DNA of 64,000 nucleotides from Rhexocercosporidium sp. MPI-PUGE-AT-0058 (GCA_020746875.1 JAGTJL010000018.1:744001-808000), one strand, 5' to 3'. Numbered from the stretch's first letter, positions 24,564 through 36,879 are shown. The notes: generated from the letters alone by a model not told the origin. Numbers and translations: made by a program.

Positions 24564-26244
24564 TTATCTTATAAGCTCGCTTTTCCCGTTAGGCTCTTCT
24601 ACTTCGTATTATAGGTATATAATGTATAATTATAGTCCGTGCGTAGATTTATAAAAGCTAGATACTTGGCAGTGCTGCTTTATATAATTTCTTTAATATT
24701 TTATATATCTACCTTTTGCTATAATCATTGCCTGATATCTTTTAGGCATTTCCTTAATTAACTCCCGAATTCTCTTAATTATAATTAATTCCTAAACTCC
24801 TTGTATAACTTCTCGTAGTCTTTTATACGAGTTATGAGCCTCTAGGTATTTCGCCTTAATATAATCCTTTATATTATCTTATATAATCTCAATCGAGTTT
24901 AAATTAAAGGAATTCGCAGGCCAAAAGATAAAATTAATCGCAATTACTTTAAAAACCGATTCTGTAAACTTCGAGGCATGCCCTTTAGTATTATCTTACT
25001 AGAATTGAAGCTCGGGATACTATTATAAGATCTCTTAAACTTATAGAATAATAATCCCCGAGTACGAACCTTTATTAATTACTTCTTAACGTCTCACCCC
25101 TGCTTTTGGCCCAACCCTACATTTGGCCCACCTCGCTTAGTTCACCGCTTTTTATACCTATTAACTTGAATACTTAATTACTTTTTAATTCTTTAATCGA
25201 TTCTTTTCAAATTTAGGATTCGCATTATTTTTATTATAAATCTTAAATATACTGAGTACGACGTTATATGTGCTCTTAACGAGGTTATAAATGGTAAGTC
25301 TTTACGAAAAGCATGTCTAAAATGGGGTATTCTAAGGTCTACACTCCGTCATCGCAATAAGACAACTCAACCACGTAAGAAAGCCTTTAATTACTTATAA
25401 AAGCTATCTATAGTAATAAAGAATCGATTAACTAATTAGATTTTGACTCAAGAGTCTCTTAATTATGAAATTACGTATATATAAATTAAAGTATTTGGAA
25501 AGGGACTTTTGGCGCTTTAAGAAGACCACTTATTATTAAGAAACACTAAATGATACGGTTTTTGGCACGTAATCCTATTTTGAAGACTAAGAGGCAAATC
25601 TACGTTAATTCTATACGTATTAATATCGCTTATTCCGAAGTTATTAGACTGTAGTTTCAAAAAATTAGAAATTCCGGTTATTAAGGCTATTCCAGTTTGT
25701 TAATAATAGAATATGAACGAGACTAGTATTATGGAAGGCTATAGTCTTAATGAATATATTATGAAGAGCGTTAAGAGCCGTAAGATTTAGGGAAAACAGC
25801 CAGGTTCACGTGCTTGGACGACAACTATTAAGTATATCTTTATTATAGAGGTCTCTATATAACCTCTTATAATTTATAAAGGAAAATCAGTATAGCAGTA
25901 GTAGTTTCCGTCGTAATTAGACGTATTCAACGACTAGCACTTCGCTGCAACCGACAATAAGTGGACGACCGACGATACGGCTCTTGAATAGCTAATGAAA
26001 GTATTTATTCCTTAAACGGATCCACGTGATTATTTAATAAGACTTCTTATTCTAGACGGTCACAAGAGCTATAAGACTACGGAATTCCTTTAGAAGTGCC
26101 TTAAATATAATATATATCTTCTATTCTTACTCGCATATACGTTACACGTCTTATAACCCTTGGATTTGACGGTTTTCTCTGTTTTAAAGCGTATTTACCG
26201 GAAAGAATTACAAAAGTTAAGTTTTTTAATCGACTTTACTTTAA

Positions 26245-28751
26245 GAGTACAGCTAAATCGCCATACGCAAATTGCTAAACCGCCATACGCTAAGTAAGCG
26301 AGCCGAAAATAAAGAATGACTTTATTATTACTTAAATCTGTATATATAATTAAGTATAATACATAACTAGCACTAATACAACCTCCTGAAAATCATCGTC
26401 GGCTTTAAAGTCTGCGTCCTAAATATATACCTTAACCCCTTCAATTACTTCCCGTTATATTATAGCTATAGTAATTATAATAACATCTTTAATACTATTT
26501 GTTTAATATATTAATAAAATGCCTTATATATAGCCTCTCTCTCGGCGAGTACCAGGCTCGTATAAGTCCCGATGCCCAAGCTTAAGCCTCTGCATTGCAA
26601 GACTAGTTATAAACAGGCTATTTTGAGTAGTAAAAGCCTGACTAAGTGATGTAAGAGCAAAACTAAAAAGGAACTTAAAGAATAAAGCGTCTCGACGAGT
26701 ACTAGAGAGTGCCACGCGCGAGCCTCTACCTAAAGTACCCTTAGGCCTTCCTTTCCCTTTAACTTTTATTAAATTTAAGATTAAAAAAGGCTGAGGAGTA
26801 ACTAACGGCTTAAGAAAAGCATTTAATTAAAGCCTATTATAATATTAATAAAAATAAATATCGCTTAAAAGAATCACGCCGCTTTTTTACTTTCTTTTAT
26901 AAATTATATAAAGGCAAGGTAAACTAAAGGCCTATTATATAATACATATATAGCTGTCAAGAGGGGGGCCTCCGTAGGGAAGCTTACTATTCTCTTATAT
27001 AATCCTTAAGAGAGCCCGACTATAAACAAACTAAAGGATAATAGCGAAAACAGGGATATTTATACTATATCTCGGTCGTAATTGCTGCTATATAATAGCT
27101 ATACGAATGCCGGTATACTAGGCGGTTCAAAAGAATTACATTTTAAGGAACACACCCCTAAGGTCTATATGCCTATGCTATAAATATAACTTTAAAATAG
27201 CATGGCAACTCTTAATAAGACTCGTAACAATAACCCCGAAATAATTTAATTAATCGACCTAAAAGACTATAAGCTTTTCCTTTTATAAAAGCTAAGTGCC
27301 TTTATAATAACTCATCGCCTATAACGAGAACCGGACTCTCATCTCTTTAAGTAATTCATTATACGCCTGCTTTATTATATTAATTAAAAGTGTATTTTAA
27401 TAGCTAAGAAATGCTTAAAACTTCGGATAACGTGCCTACTTCCCGTCCTCTCCTTTAATAAGACGTAAAAAGTACTTCTTAGTCTTTATTAATACATTTA
27501 TATTAATATGCCACTAGTAAAAGATATGTCGAGAATTCGGGAATTGTGTATTTGAACACTTTATTAAAGTAAGCTCTTTATTTATTATAATAAAAACTGG
27601 CTCTATAATAGTATTCTCAAGCATTAAAGACCGAAGTTAAATAATAGCCCACGTGTAATCCCTTTAAATCTCCCCTAAGAGAAATGCCAACCTAAGCTAG
27701 ACCACCATATTATTCTCTGTTATTCCATATATATTTAGCAACGGCATATTAAATCGGTTGGTTTTATATATATAATCAAAGAATAATATATCAGAATACT
27801 ACTTCCAAAGCTCGAGTGAAGTAAGATGAATGAAAAAGAGTCGTTATAAGGGACCGCTTTAAGGGTAATATTAAAAGTGGAAATCGTTAGCTTGTAGTTC
27901 TTATACAATTTATTAATTAAATAGTAAATAATTATTATTAAAGTAAAATACCTCCATAAGCTATTAAATAAGAGTCTTCCCGCCTAACTACTTAACACGC
28001 TCTTTTACTATAAGATTCGAGATATCTTTGAAGACTAACGTAATACTTAAATCTTCCTCTCGTAGGGTTAACAAAATCTGAGCGTTTAAAAGACTAGCCT
28101 TAGCTAAAGTATTAACTAAAGCACGAATCTCTGCGGAGGTAGAAGTAATTCTATATATTAAATGGGCTGTAAAGTCTGCAGAAGCCGCATAATTATATAT
28201 AACCTCGAGGACCTTCACTTGCCATTCCCTTCAAACTCTGTCCTTTGCGAGAATAAGCCTCATTAAATAACCACACTTCTTTAAACTTATATTTTAACGT
28301 CTTTTAAAAGAATGTATATCCTTTTACTTCCCCCTTAAGTCGTATTTACTTGCGCAATCGCAGACAAATAATACACGGAATAGCTTAGTATCTTATTATT
28401 TAAGAGCATAGCCGTTAGCTTTCGCATGCGCCTGGCATATAATAAATCCAGTATTAATATCGCTGTAAATTACTATAAAGGGCGCGGGGCCACAAGGTTG
28501 AGAAATAAAAGTTATAATAATAATAATAGCAATAATAGTAGTAGTATTATATTAATTAATTTAAATAGCTTTAATTTTCAGTCCTTAAGATAATTACATA
28601 ATTATAAATATTTATAATATGCATAAGTAGCCCTTACTAGGCAATAGAAATTAGTATGGCATAGCGAGGTTAATAAATGACACCCGCTAAGTCAATACAT
28701 TTTTAGCGTATAGCGGTTTAGCAATTTGCGTATAGCGATTTAGCTGTACCC
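26245..28751 (-). mobile_element. Mutator-like element (MULE) nested in the Fot1/pogo element
   Basis: Inverted repeats of about 46 bp (26245-26290 and 28706-28751, core ACAGCTAAATCG...), outer bases GAGTAC/GGGTAC, and an exact 8-bp target duplication TACTTTAA (26237-26244 and 28752-28759). It could be 9-10 bp if adjacent C/T differences are RIP. The minus strand encodes a MULE transposase. Total length is 2.5 kb. MULEs typically make 8-10 bp duplications, which agrees. Confidence 0.88.
26520..28400 (-). pseudogene. MULE transposase (FAR1/MULE family), lightly decayed
   Basis: Minus strand. An open segment at 28218-27988 contains TLREEDLSITLVFKDISNLI and ends at KERVK. The MULE core follows at about 27790-27600: RLFFIHLTSLELWK, then YKTNRFNMPLLNIYGITENN, LAFLLGE and DYTWAII.LRSLMLENT. 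These blocks match the MULE transposase domain known in fungi and plants. Only scattered stops are present, several at Gln/Trp positions, so RIP was mild. The N-terminal zinc/FLYWCH-like part and the C-terminal end are not well resolved. Confidence 0.82.
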
Positions 28752-30019
28752 TACTTTAATTAGCCAACGCAACTTCTTTATCTACTACTAAAAGGCCCGT
28801 TAAGAAAGTATTATCCCTTTTAATATTAAGGCGGGGTGGAGAATTACGGGATTATGGCCGGTATCTGTAGCTAAGCTTTTAATAAGCCCTTTATTATTAG
28901 AAAATAGTAATAACTCGATAAATACATCTCTTCCAAAGCTTTAAGAGCCGCTAATATTACTTCCGGAAGTATTTAATACTTTAATTAAAGTTTAAATTCT
29001 AAGGGCCAGGAAGGATTTATACGTATAAATTCGTACTTTAGCTAGCGGATCATATAATCAACTTTTAACGTAACGTTTGCTTTTTAAGAAGATTATAAAA
29101 GGAATTAATAAAAAAGACTACGAATTAGGAAAGGCAAATATAAAGATTAAAGAGTTAAAAGAGAGATTAAAGTAATTAAAGCTAAAGAAAAGGCGAAAAG
29201 TCTAAATTAGTTCAAATTCTAAGTTCGCTATAACACGTATTATTAAAGAAGCTTAAATCGCAGCTGGAGAACGTTAAATTAAATCTCTAAAATTAGAATT
29301 AAGAGGAGAATCAGACTCTATAATATCCTATATATAAGTTAACGTAATATAGAATTATTAAGTGTTAAATGTCAAGTATTAGAATTACGCGAGGTGGACC
29401 AAATGTAGGGGTAGGCCAAAAGCAGGAGTGAGACGTTAATTCTTTTCCTAAAATAAACCGTTATATCGACCGTATTTCCTTAAGATCGTCCCCTAAAATA
29501 TTTATCCGATTTTCTTTTAATATCGCTTTATAATATAATTATTATACTATAACTCGTCTTTCTTTATCTTTCGAGTAATCTAATCTTTTATATACTTTCC
29601 CAGTTAAACCTAAGTCTCGTTACTTTATACGACTAAAAACGATTAATCTTCGGTTTAATCTTCGTGCTTAATAGCTTATTAAAGTCGTAAGATTTTATTT
29701 ACCTACAAAAAGACTAATTTACGACGTGCGACTCGTCGAACATAGCCTTCTTTTTTAAATGCTATACGAATAGCGTAAAGACTAACATTCTAACGAAAGA
29801 TTAAAGAAATATTAGCTTAAATAATACGTCGATTCCTTCTTAAAATAATAACCTATTAAATCAATCGTTTGCATTACGGAGTATTCAAGTAAGCTTTATA
29901 ACCTCGTCGATAGTATTAAGGAGTTAATCGAATTGAAAGTGCGTATTATACTTAACGTAAAGTGAGATTTAATTAAAAAGCGATTTAATCTTAAGTCCAC
30001 GGCTTTAAAGTAAAGAGTT

Positions 30020-30826
30020 TAATAACGTAGTCTTTCGTCGCGAGAAGTCTACTTCGTAGGGGTTTTGGCGTAGGTACACTTAGTGTAAAATCTATACTAA
30101 AATTCTTAATTTCTAGTGCAAAAGCGGCGGATTAATATTAATTTATCATTAAGTGGTATTCTTATACGTAACCTTATCGAGTAAAAATCTATGGAATCGT
30201 GCACGAATAGCGAATATACATTACATGGGGCAACTACTAAAGTATAATATGCAACAGAACTTTTGCGTTATTAAGGGTTTCTCTCCTTTCGTCTTAAAAC
30301 CTATTAAAAAATAATCGATCGGACAACACAACGCCTCCTAAATCACAATACTCGTAAGCAAAATATACAAAGTATTAAAAAGAATTCCTAGCCTTTTTTA
30401 ATTAAAGTTTTATATATTTATAAAAGTGCTATGCCGCGGAAAAACCTCTCGGCGAGCGAAATCTGGCTAGCCAAGCACAAAATAACTTAACCTTATTTTT
30501 ACATTCTTTATTTAATTAATTATCGCGACAATAACACTACTGCTACCTCAACTTTAAAATAGCAATTAAAACTTTCTATTATAATAATAATATCGACGAC
30601 TATTATCGGCCAAAACATTAACGATTAATAGAATATTAAGAGATTATTTAAATAACGTTAATAATAATAAAACCAAAGCGGTTATAGTCTTTTTTAAATA
30701 ACTCCAATTTAAAAGCTACCTCTTTATAATAGAATAGCTATTAAAGCTTTCTATTTATTTCTATTAATTATAATTTAATTAATAATAATTTCTACTTTAT
30801 ATTTCTATACTTTTTTAAGCTTTATA
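30020..30826. other. AT-rich stretch upstream of the oxidoreductase relic
   Basis: Moderately AT-rich sequence, possibly the outer end of the mariner element and then the former 5' flank of the relic gene at 30827. A less decayed patch lies at 30430-30480 (CCGCGGAAAAACC region). No gene or RNA is evident. Confidence 0.35.
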
Positions 30827-33349
30827 ACGACAATCGGCGTAGCTTTAATAGGCTTTAGCATCTTTGCCTTAGGATATCATCTCGTAAGGCCTCCTTAATG
30901 ATACTATCTACCCCCCCTCCCCTTCTCTCTAACACTTCTTATAGCCAATAATTTAGGCTACCCCAGCCCTCTCCCTTAAAGTAGTTTGCTCTTACTCTCT
31001 TAAATTTACTTATAGTCAGTGCCAACTGATATTAAGCGAAAAGTATAAAACCGCGACTTTTCGCGACACGCGTTTCTCTTCCTCTTTATAATAATGACAA
31101 AAATGCCAGCTTAACGTACTCCTTTTAGTGCGACATTTAGGAATCGAGGAAAAGGACACGAACTCTTTTTATTTTTACGCGGATAAATCCTTAGGCAGGC
31201 TCGTAAATATATAAATCTATACGAGATCGCCAGGGACTTAAAAGTCCATTATAGCACCGTATAATATACTCTTTAGTAAGACGAATTACGAGACGACGGC
31301 AAATCCATATCGCGTAAAGTAAGAGGCAAATCGTATATAAATACTAAAGAAAGAAAACTTATATAATACGTACGTTTATACTCGAAGGATATATATTAAG
31401 AAATCATTATAGCGTATAACTTAAGTTATAAGAGGACTACGATTAAGAAAATCTTAAAAAAACATAGAATACTTAATTAAAGAGCGAAAAGACGGCCAGC
31501 ACTTACGGAAGAGTACGTAGCTTAACGTCTTACTTGCCTTACGTATAGAAATTAAAGTATTAAGGAATAGGGAATAATATACTGGAGCGACGAATGCTTT
31601 ATAAAGCGGGGGCGGAGTAAAAATGCCAAATAATACTTTCGCACGCTAGCGCAAAAATGGAATCGAGAGATGATTTAAACGTACGATTATAAGAAGAATA
31701 TAAAGGTTATAATTTAAGAAGCCTTTTAGAATATCGGAAAAAACAACTTTTATATTATAGACCGCGATTTTAAGTCGAAGAAACACAGGTATTTAACTAA
31801 GTCTTACTTAAAAGTCTTAAACGCTAAAGTCGGACCGATTTTTAAAGATTTAAACCCTAAGTACGAGTTTATATAAGATAATGCTTTAATATATATTATA
31901 AGGAAAGTTAAACTTTAATTTAAAGGAAAACGAATTACTTTACTTATTAATTAGCCAGATTTCTCTCTTAATCTTAATCCTATTGAGTATATATAATAGC
32001 ATTTAAAGAAACGACTTTATAAAATGTTCTTTAACGTTACGGCCGACAAATTAAAATTAAAGCACGCAAGGTAACGTATAAAAAGCTATTTATAAGTTGC
32101 GTGAGATACTTTAAATAAGTCGTTATTTAATACTTTAGGTACGAATATACTAATTAAAATTAAAGCTTATATTACAGTGAATAGGTGGCATACGAAATAT
32201 TAAAGTCTGTGCGCAACTTATAAAGAAACTAATTAAAGTTTTATAAAGAGGAGATTATAACAATTAATTTAATGTATTTGTTTTACGTATAACTAGTATC
32301 GTTATATAATTATATTAGAAATTATATTACGTATAATATATTGATTTTAGTGTTTTCGCTAAGCAGACGGATATCAGTTGACTGGGACTGTAATCCTTTT
32401 TTATTCCTTCAAAAGTAGCCCTTTATTTTAACGATTTTAAGTCCGGCAACACCTACCACGACTTACTCCTTCGCGAGGACATATCCGCCGTCATAATTAT
32501 TTTACCTATCCTCACTTAGCTCGAATTCATCGAGGCCGCGTTAATAATAAGGAAACATATATTATTAAAAAAGCTAATCGCGGCGGATTTCAAAAAGGCT
32601 TAGAAGTTAATAGAGTTTTATAAAAGCGCGAAGGTAAAAAGCAGTGCGACGTAAGCGGTAATAGTGAATTAGAAGTTTATAAAACTTATAAAATATACAA
32701 AAACAAAGTCTTAGAAAATAAAGAAAGTCACAAGGTTTAATTTAATAAATATTATAATAATTAAGGCGAAGACAAAGTATTTAATAAGTATATTTTAAAT
32801 AAGACTTTTTCTAATAATAATAATAATATTAATATAAAGACGGCATAACAAAAGATCCCAAAATACTAAAAAGGTTTCATCTTAAATAATAACATTTATT
32901 AAGTCGTAACTCTCAAATTCTTACTCGAAACAAAGAAAGCACTTACTTCTTTAATTAAATAAAACTCTCTTATTTAAAAACACTTACCGCCAGTCGACAC
33001 CGTCACAATTACTTAATAAATAAAGACCAGCATCTCAAGGACATTTTACTTATCTTTTAGCTCTTTATTTATACGCCGTGACACGATTATTATTAACGAG
33101 AAAGGTAATGTCTTAATAATCGATAATGCGGTAATCGTAAGGCAAGTCGACGGCGAGACTATAGAAAAGAAATTTACGTAACATAATTTCGGCGTAAAGT
33201 CGGACGTTAAGACTTAAGCGGTAGAAATCGCTTTTAAGAAGCAGGACTCGAAAAAGTCTCTTAAAAAGGCGTTAATTAATTTAAAGATTTTACGGGAGAT
33301 ATTAAGAAGTGGCGAGGAAGGCGAGAAACCACAGACTTTAAGCTTTTAA
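30827..33349 (+). pseudogene. Gfo/Idh/MocA-family oxidoreductase relic, split by a mariner element
   Basis: The N-terminal Rossmann segment TTIGVALIGFSIFA starts at 30828 and LSLKVVCSYSLKFTY ends at about 31012. The frame resumes after the insertion at 32393 with NDFKSGNTYHDLLLREDISA, VIIILPILT.LEFIEAAL and RKHILLKKLIAADFKKA. The C-terminal domain follows at about 32850-33349 (SLIQ...HLPPVDTVTIT, FIRRDTIIINEKGNVLIIDN, KKALINLKILREILRSGEEG), stop at 33347. This matches the NAD-binding plus C-terminal layout of Gfo/Idh/MocA dehydrogenases, which oxidise sugars, inositol or biliverdin-like substrates. The substrate here is unknown. Stops are almost all at former Gln/Trp codons, so this is a RIPped copy of a host-type gene, not a transposon gene. 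A plausible start ATG was not found. Confidence 0.8.
31017..32390 (+). mobile_element. Tc1/mariner element D, inserted in the oxidoreductase relic
   Basis: About 1374 bp with imperfect inverted ends (CAGTGCCAACTGATAT... and ...ATATCAGTTGACTGGGACTG) and TA on the right (32391-32392). The plus-strand transposase is heavily stopped but readable: a DNALIYII block near 31880 and SLNLNPIEYI..HLKKRLYKMF near 31970-32030, the second D and third catalytic region of Tc1/mariner. Left-end bases differ slightly from the right end, so the exact left boundary is uncertain by about 4 bp. Confidence 0.78.
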
Positions 33350-34150
33350 GTTTAAGTTATTTTAAGAAAAAAAATAAAAAGTTTTATTTATAATTATTTT
33401 AATATTAAAAGTAATAGTTTTTATATTTTCTTAATTTTAATACCTATTAATACTTTAATTAAATAATAAATAAAATATAATTTAACATTTTTATATATAT
33501 ACTCTTTATAGTTTTTATAAAATAATTATTTAATATTTAAGTATATAACTTTAGGTTTACCTCCCGTAAAAAAGCCTCTCAGTCGAACTCCTCGTTAACT
33601 TTAAACTCTTAATCGACTTCTTCTTAACACTTTAGTAGGCAAGTCTATTAAACTTCTTAAATCCGACTATATAAACAAAAATAATAATTATAATTATACT
33701 TTTTAAAGAAAAGAAATAAAAGAAATAAAAGATAACTCACAGTACACATTATATACTCTATGGTTCGGGTAGGAGCGAGTCTCTATAAATGGAAATTCCA
33801 ATTTTCTTATACTATAAGCGGCACAAATAGTATATAATAATAAACAGCTTACTTTAGTAGTAATATTATAAATATAAGTTAAGTTATCTAGACGCATTCT
33901 TAAAAAAATCAAAGCGCCTAGCCTCCGAGACTATTACTATACTTATATTAATACCTTTTTATAAGTACACGAATTTAATAAAAAAGAAAAGAAAAAAAGA
34001 GACTTATACGTTCTTATAAAACCTAATCTTTTATTAAGTTACTTCTTCTTTTTTTTATAAAATCATATAGTTAACAACACTTTAATAGCTCTTAACCTTC
34101 TTGTTAATAGGCTTTATTAACTTTATTGTATTAGAATTATAGTTACTTAA
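33350..34150. other. AT-rich interval, no gene seen
   Basis: RIP-type AT-rich sequence between the oxidoreductase relic and mariner element E. A less decayed patch at 33740-33800 (ACTCACAGTACACATT) has normal dinucleotides but no recognisable product. The 69-codon minus ORF at 33703-33912 shows no domain and I do not call it. Confidence 0.4.
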
Positions 34151-35516
34151 CAGAAGTTTACGTACGCCGTTTTAAATATTAGCCGAAATGCGTTAAAAGC
34201 GCGACTTTTCGTGAACCGCGTTTCTTTCCTTTTTTTTTTAATAAATAATTATATTATTACTTCGCATTTCTTTACGCGATATCGATAGTAATAAACGTTT
34301 TAAGGGTAAGGAACTTATTCTTTACTAGCGGGGAAAGATTATAAGTCGATAAAAGGCTAGCGAATCGCAGAGTGAAATTATTGCTATTATAAGCTATTCT
34401 CGTAAAGCAATTCAATATACCTTAATTATAATATAAGTTTATAAAAAAGGTTAATCTTTACTTCGCAATAATACTCCTGTTAAGTACGATAGTCGATCGA
34501 GACGTCGCATGCTTATATACCTGCGCTTTTACTTAAAAATAACTTATAAATAACGTTAAGAGTATACCGGCTTTAATATAAGCGATTCTTATATATACCG
34601 ACTTAAAGTAAACGAAGGATTAAAACACTAGCGTATAAAAAGTCGACCGGAGCTTATAGAGAAAGTAATTGCTCTGCGATTATTATAATATAAGTATAAA
34701 ACTTCTTAAAAGACTTAAAGGTAAAGGAAATATATATAAAATAATAAGTATTCTGTCGAGTAAGGAAAAGAAAAGGAGGTCGTATAAATTTAAAATTATG
34801 CGGTCGATAAATAAAAGCTTATATACGTTAAAATATATAAAAAAGGTAAAAAGATATAAGTAATAGTTTCGGCAGCCTTTTAAGAAAATAAAAGGCGCTT
34901 TAATTTACTTATTTTAAAGCAGGACTTCGAGTCGAAAAAGAATAAGTATTTTATTAATTCTTACTTAATACTTTTCGAGGATTTAATTCTTCCGAATTAT
35001 ATAAACGATTTCATATTTATATAAAATAATGCCCCGATTTATATAGCCTGAAAGGTCACCGAATAGCTACGAGAATATAATATAAAAATCACTAATTAGC
35101 TTTTTTATTTATTAAACCTTAATCCGATCGAGCATGCTTAAAAGCGCCTTAAGGACACGTGCTTAAAGATATTCCCCGAGCTTTAGTAATTAAATAAGAA
35201 GTCCGAAAACGACCGAATAATAATAAAAGAAACTTTAAAAGAAGCTTAAAGCATAATACTTATATTATTTTTTGAGGAACTAATTAAGTCTATAAAGAGG
35301 CGGGTAGTAGCGTATATTACAGTAAACGAGTAGTATACGAAATACTAAGAATTGCAAAAAAGGATTTAAATAATACGTTTTATTTAAGAGGTTCTTATAA
35401 TTATTTTATTCTTTTCGCTTTTATTATACGATCAATAGTTATTAAAATATTATTAAGTAATAATTATTAATAACTTCTTGATTTTCTCGCTTAATTAGCG
35501 CTGGCTAATACTTCTG
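34151..35516 (+). mobile_element. Tc1/mariner element E, RIP-decayed
   Basis: 1366 bp between CAGAAGT at the left and CTTCTG at the right. Subterminal text CGCGACTTTTCGTGAACCGCGTTTC closely resembles that of element D (31052 region), and the length is almost the same, so the two are probably one family. Transposase remnants read on plus: DNAPIYIA.KVTE near 35025-35060, LNPIEHA.KRLKDTCLKIFP near 35120-35180 and VVAYITVNE near 35305. The short plus ORF at 34669-34863 is a chance open stretch inside the decayed transposase. Confidence 0.75.
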
Positions 35517-35526
35517 ACGGAGTACT

Positions 35527-36496
35527 ATAGTAAATTAAAAGCGCGCCGAAGGCGTAAAAAGCGCCGAAAGCGCCAAAATAGACTAGCGTAATATAACCCC
35601 ACTTTTAAAAGTAAGGCATTATTATTTATTTTATTTAATATATTAATAAGGTATATAAAGGTACTAATAATATTAATAATATATTAATAATAGTTATAAT
35701 ATATTAATAATAGTTATAATATATTAATAATAGTTATAATATGATAATAATAATAATAAATATGCCTCTTATAACGCCCGATTAAGGCTAAGGCCGGCTG
35801 GCGTGCGCATATAATTTACCGGAAATGGACGATTTTCTTATTATAATTTTTTTAGCGTGGATATTCATAGCGTAAAAGCTTTAGCGAGACTAGTTTTTAG
35901 GACGTGCCCGACAAAATATAAGCGAAACTTAAAAATAACGCTAATCTAACCGGATTCGGTTAGTAAAAAACGCTAAAATATATATTTTTTAAAATTATAA
36001 TATTTTAACGTTTAAATTATATTTATAAAAATTACTTAATTAGGCTTAGCGTATATTAAAATAAACTGGCGCTTTTAATATTAGCGACCGATTAAAATTT
36101 AAAAAGGCGGCTTTAGGCGTTAAAGGCGGCCTTTTGACTAAAGTAGCGAAAATTACGGATTCGACTCTGGGCGTCCGCGAAATTTTTTGCTAATGTATAT
36201 AAGACAACGCTTTTATTTATATTATTTATCGGGTTCGAGATTAGTTTATCGAATATAAAATTATAATTATAAATTAGCCCTCGTACTCCCCGGGTTTGAA
36301 CCCGATTAAGTATATTTAATAAGTACTTAAAAAACTACTTAAGGGGTATTATTTAAAGCTTTTTAGTAAAGGAAAATAAGATATCGAGGACATGTAAAAA
36401 GCTCAGAAAGTATACTAGGAATTGATTTTAAAAGAGACTTTCTCATTTCTTTACTTTACTTAAAAGGAAACGCGTAAAACTACTATTTACTGAGTT
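35527..36496 (+). mobile_element. Tc1/mariner-like fragment F
   Basis: A third DDE-type remnant immediately right of element E. The plus strand around 36195-36370 carries decayed text equivalent to QDNASIHIA and NWP-PYSPGFEPD-KYI, followed by a KKLLKG-like block, the second and third catalytic blocks of mariner transposases. Possible inverted ends are at 35528 (AGTACTATAGTAAATT) and 36496 (AATAGTAGTTTTACGC on the complement). Boundaries are tentative. It contains a 20-bp tandem repeat. Confidence 0.6.
35681..35740. repeat. 20-bp tandem repeat, 3 copies
   Basis: ATATTAATAATAGTTATAAT repeated three times without a mismatch, followed by a short run of ATA triplets. The copies are too regular to be a by-product of point mutation. 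Confidence 0.85.
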
Positions 36497-36879
36497 AAGC
36501 CTTTATTTTTATAATATTTTGGCCGGACTATTAAGAAGCTCAAGCGCTATAATACACTATATTCCCGAATTCGGACCCTGGAGGACAGTCAAATATACAT
36601 CATATATTATAATATTAGATGCTATCCAACATCTGCTATTTACAAAAGTAAATTCTAGTTATCTCTATCCAAATATTTTACAGATAAGGGTCGGGTCTTC
36701 ATTCCATCGTTAAGCGAAGCGACCACTTAGGCTTAGCGCATTGCTGTAAACAAACACTAGTATCACACCTTCCTTTCCTTTCTTTCCCTTCCCTTCCCCT
36801 TCTTTCACTCACTCCGCCCTTCCCCGACCCTTTTTCTCGTCGCGTCGACTTTAATATTAATATTACCTCTCTCGATAAT
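36497..36879. other. Less-decayed segment with polypyrimidine tract
   Basis: Normal-composition patch. A 64-codon plus ORF (36519-36713) has no recognisable domain. 36768-36832 is a C/T tract (CCTTTCCTTTCTTTCCC...) after a TGTAAACAAACACTAG motif. It resembles a promoter or UTR pyrimidine tract upstream of the decayed reading frame that follows, but this is an inference. Confidence 0.35.

Larger units (their letters stand above)
25230..29290 (+). pseudogene. Fot1/pogo DDE transposase, split by MULE
   Basis: N-terminal psq-type helix-turn-helix: CALNEVINGKSLRKACLKWG at about 25270-25330. DDE_1 core: GVSIRPLIIYKGKSV near 25850, then TALEWLMKVFIP, LLILDGHKSYKTTEF near 26045-26090, then HVLQPLDLTVFSVLKRIYRK at about 26140-26205. 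The coding frame is cut at 26244 by the MULE and resumes at 28760 with the C-terminal block GWRITGLWPVSVAKLLISPL and a lysine-rich coiled tail. Damage is only moderate (some stops), less than in the surrounding gypsy elements, which fits a later arrival. Confidence 0.88.
25089..29436 (+). mobile_element. Fot1/pogo-type DNA transposon, interrupted by a Mutator-like element
   Basis: Inverted terminal repeats of about 48 bp (25089-25135 and 29389-29436; ACGTCTCACCCCTGCTTTTG and its complement with a few transitions), flanked by TA on both sides (25087-25088 and 29437-29438). Without the inner MULE and its 8-bp duplicate the element is about 1.83 kb, the usual size for fungal Fot1-like elements. 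The plus-strand interior encodes a pogo-family transposase. It lies within a Tc1/mariner transposase. Confidence 0.92.
24700..30010 (-). mobile_element. Tc1/mariner element split by a Fot1/pogo insertion
   Basis: A Tc1/mariner transposase on the minus strand in two pieces. The upstream piece is 30010-29439: an HTH-like region, FKKEGYVRRVARRK, then core text. The downstream piece is 25086-24700 and includes DNTKGHASKFTESVFKVIAI, FWPANSFNLNSIEII and RIRELIKEMPKRYQAMI, the second half of a DDE/DDD core. Both are peppered with RIP-like stops. The Fot1/pogo element at 25089-29436 sits between them at a TA. Terminal inverted repeats of this mariner were not resolved, so the outer limits are approximate. 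Confidence 0.8.

Noticed and set aside
26524..26715. 63-codon minus ORF
   Set aside because: Inside the MULE, no domain of its own; probably the tail of the decayed element.
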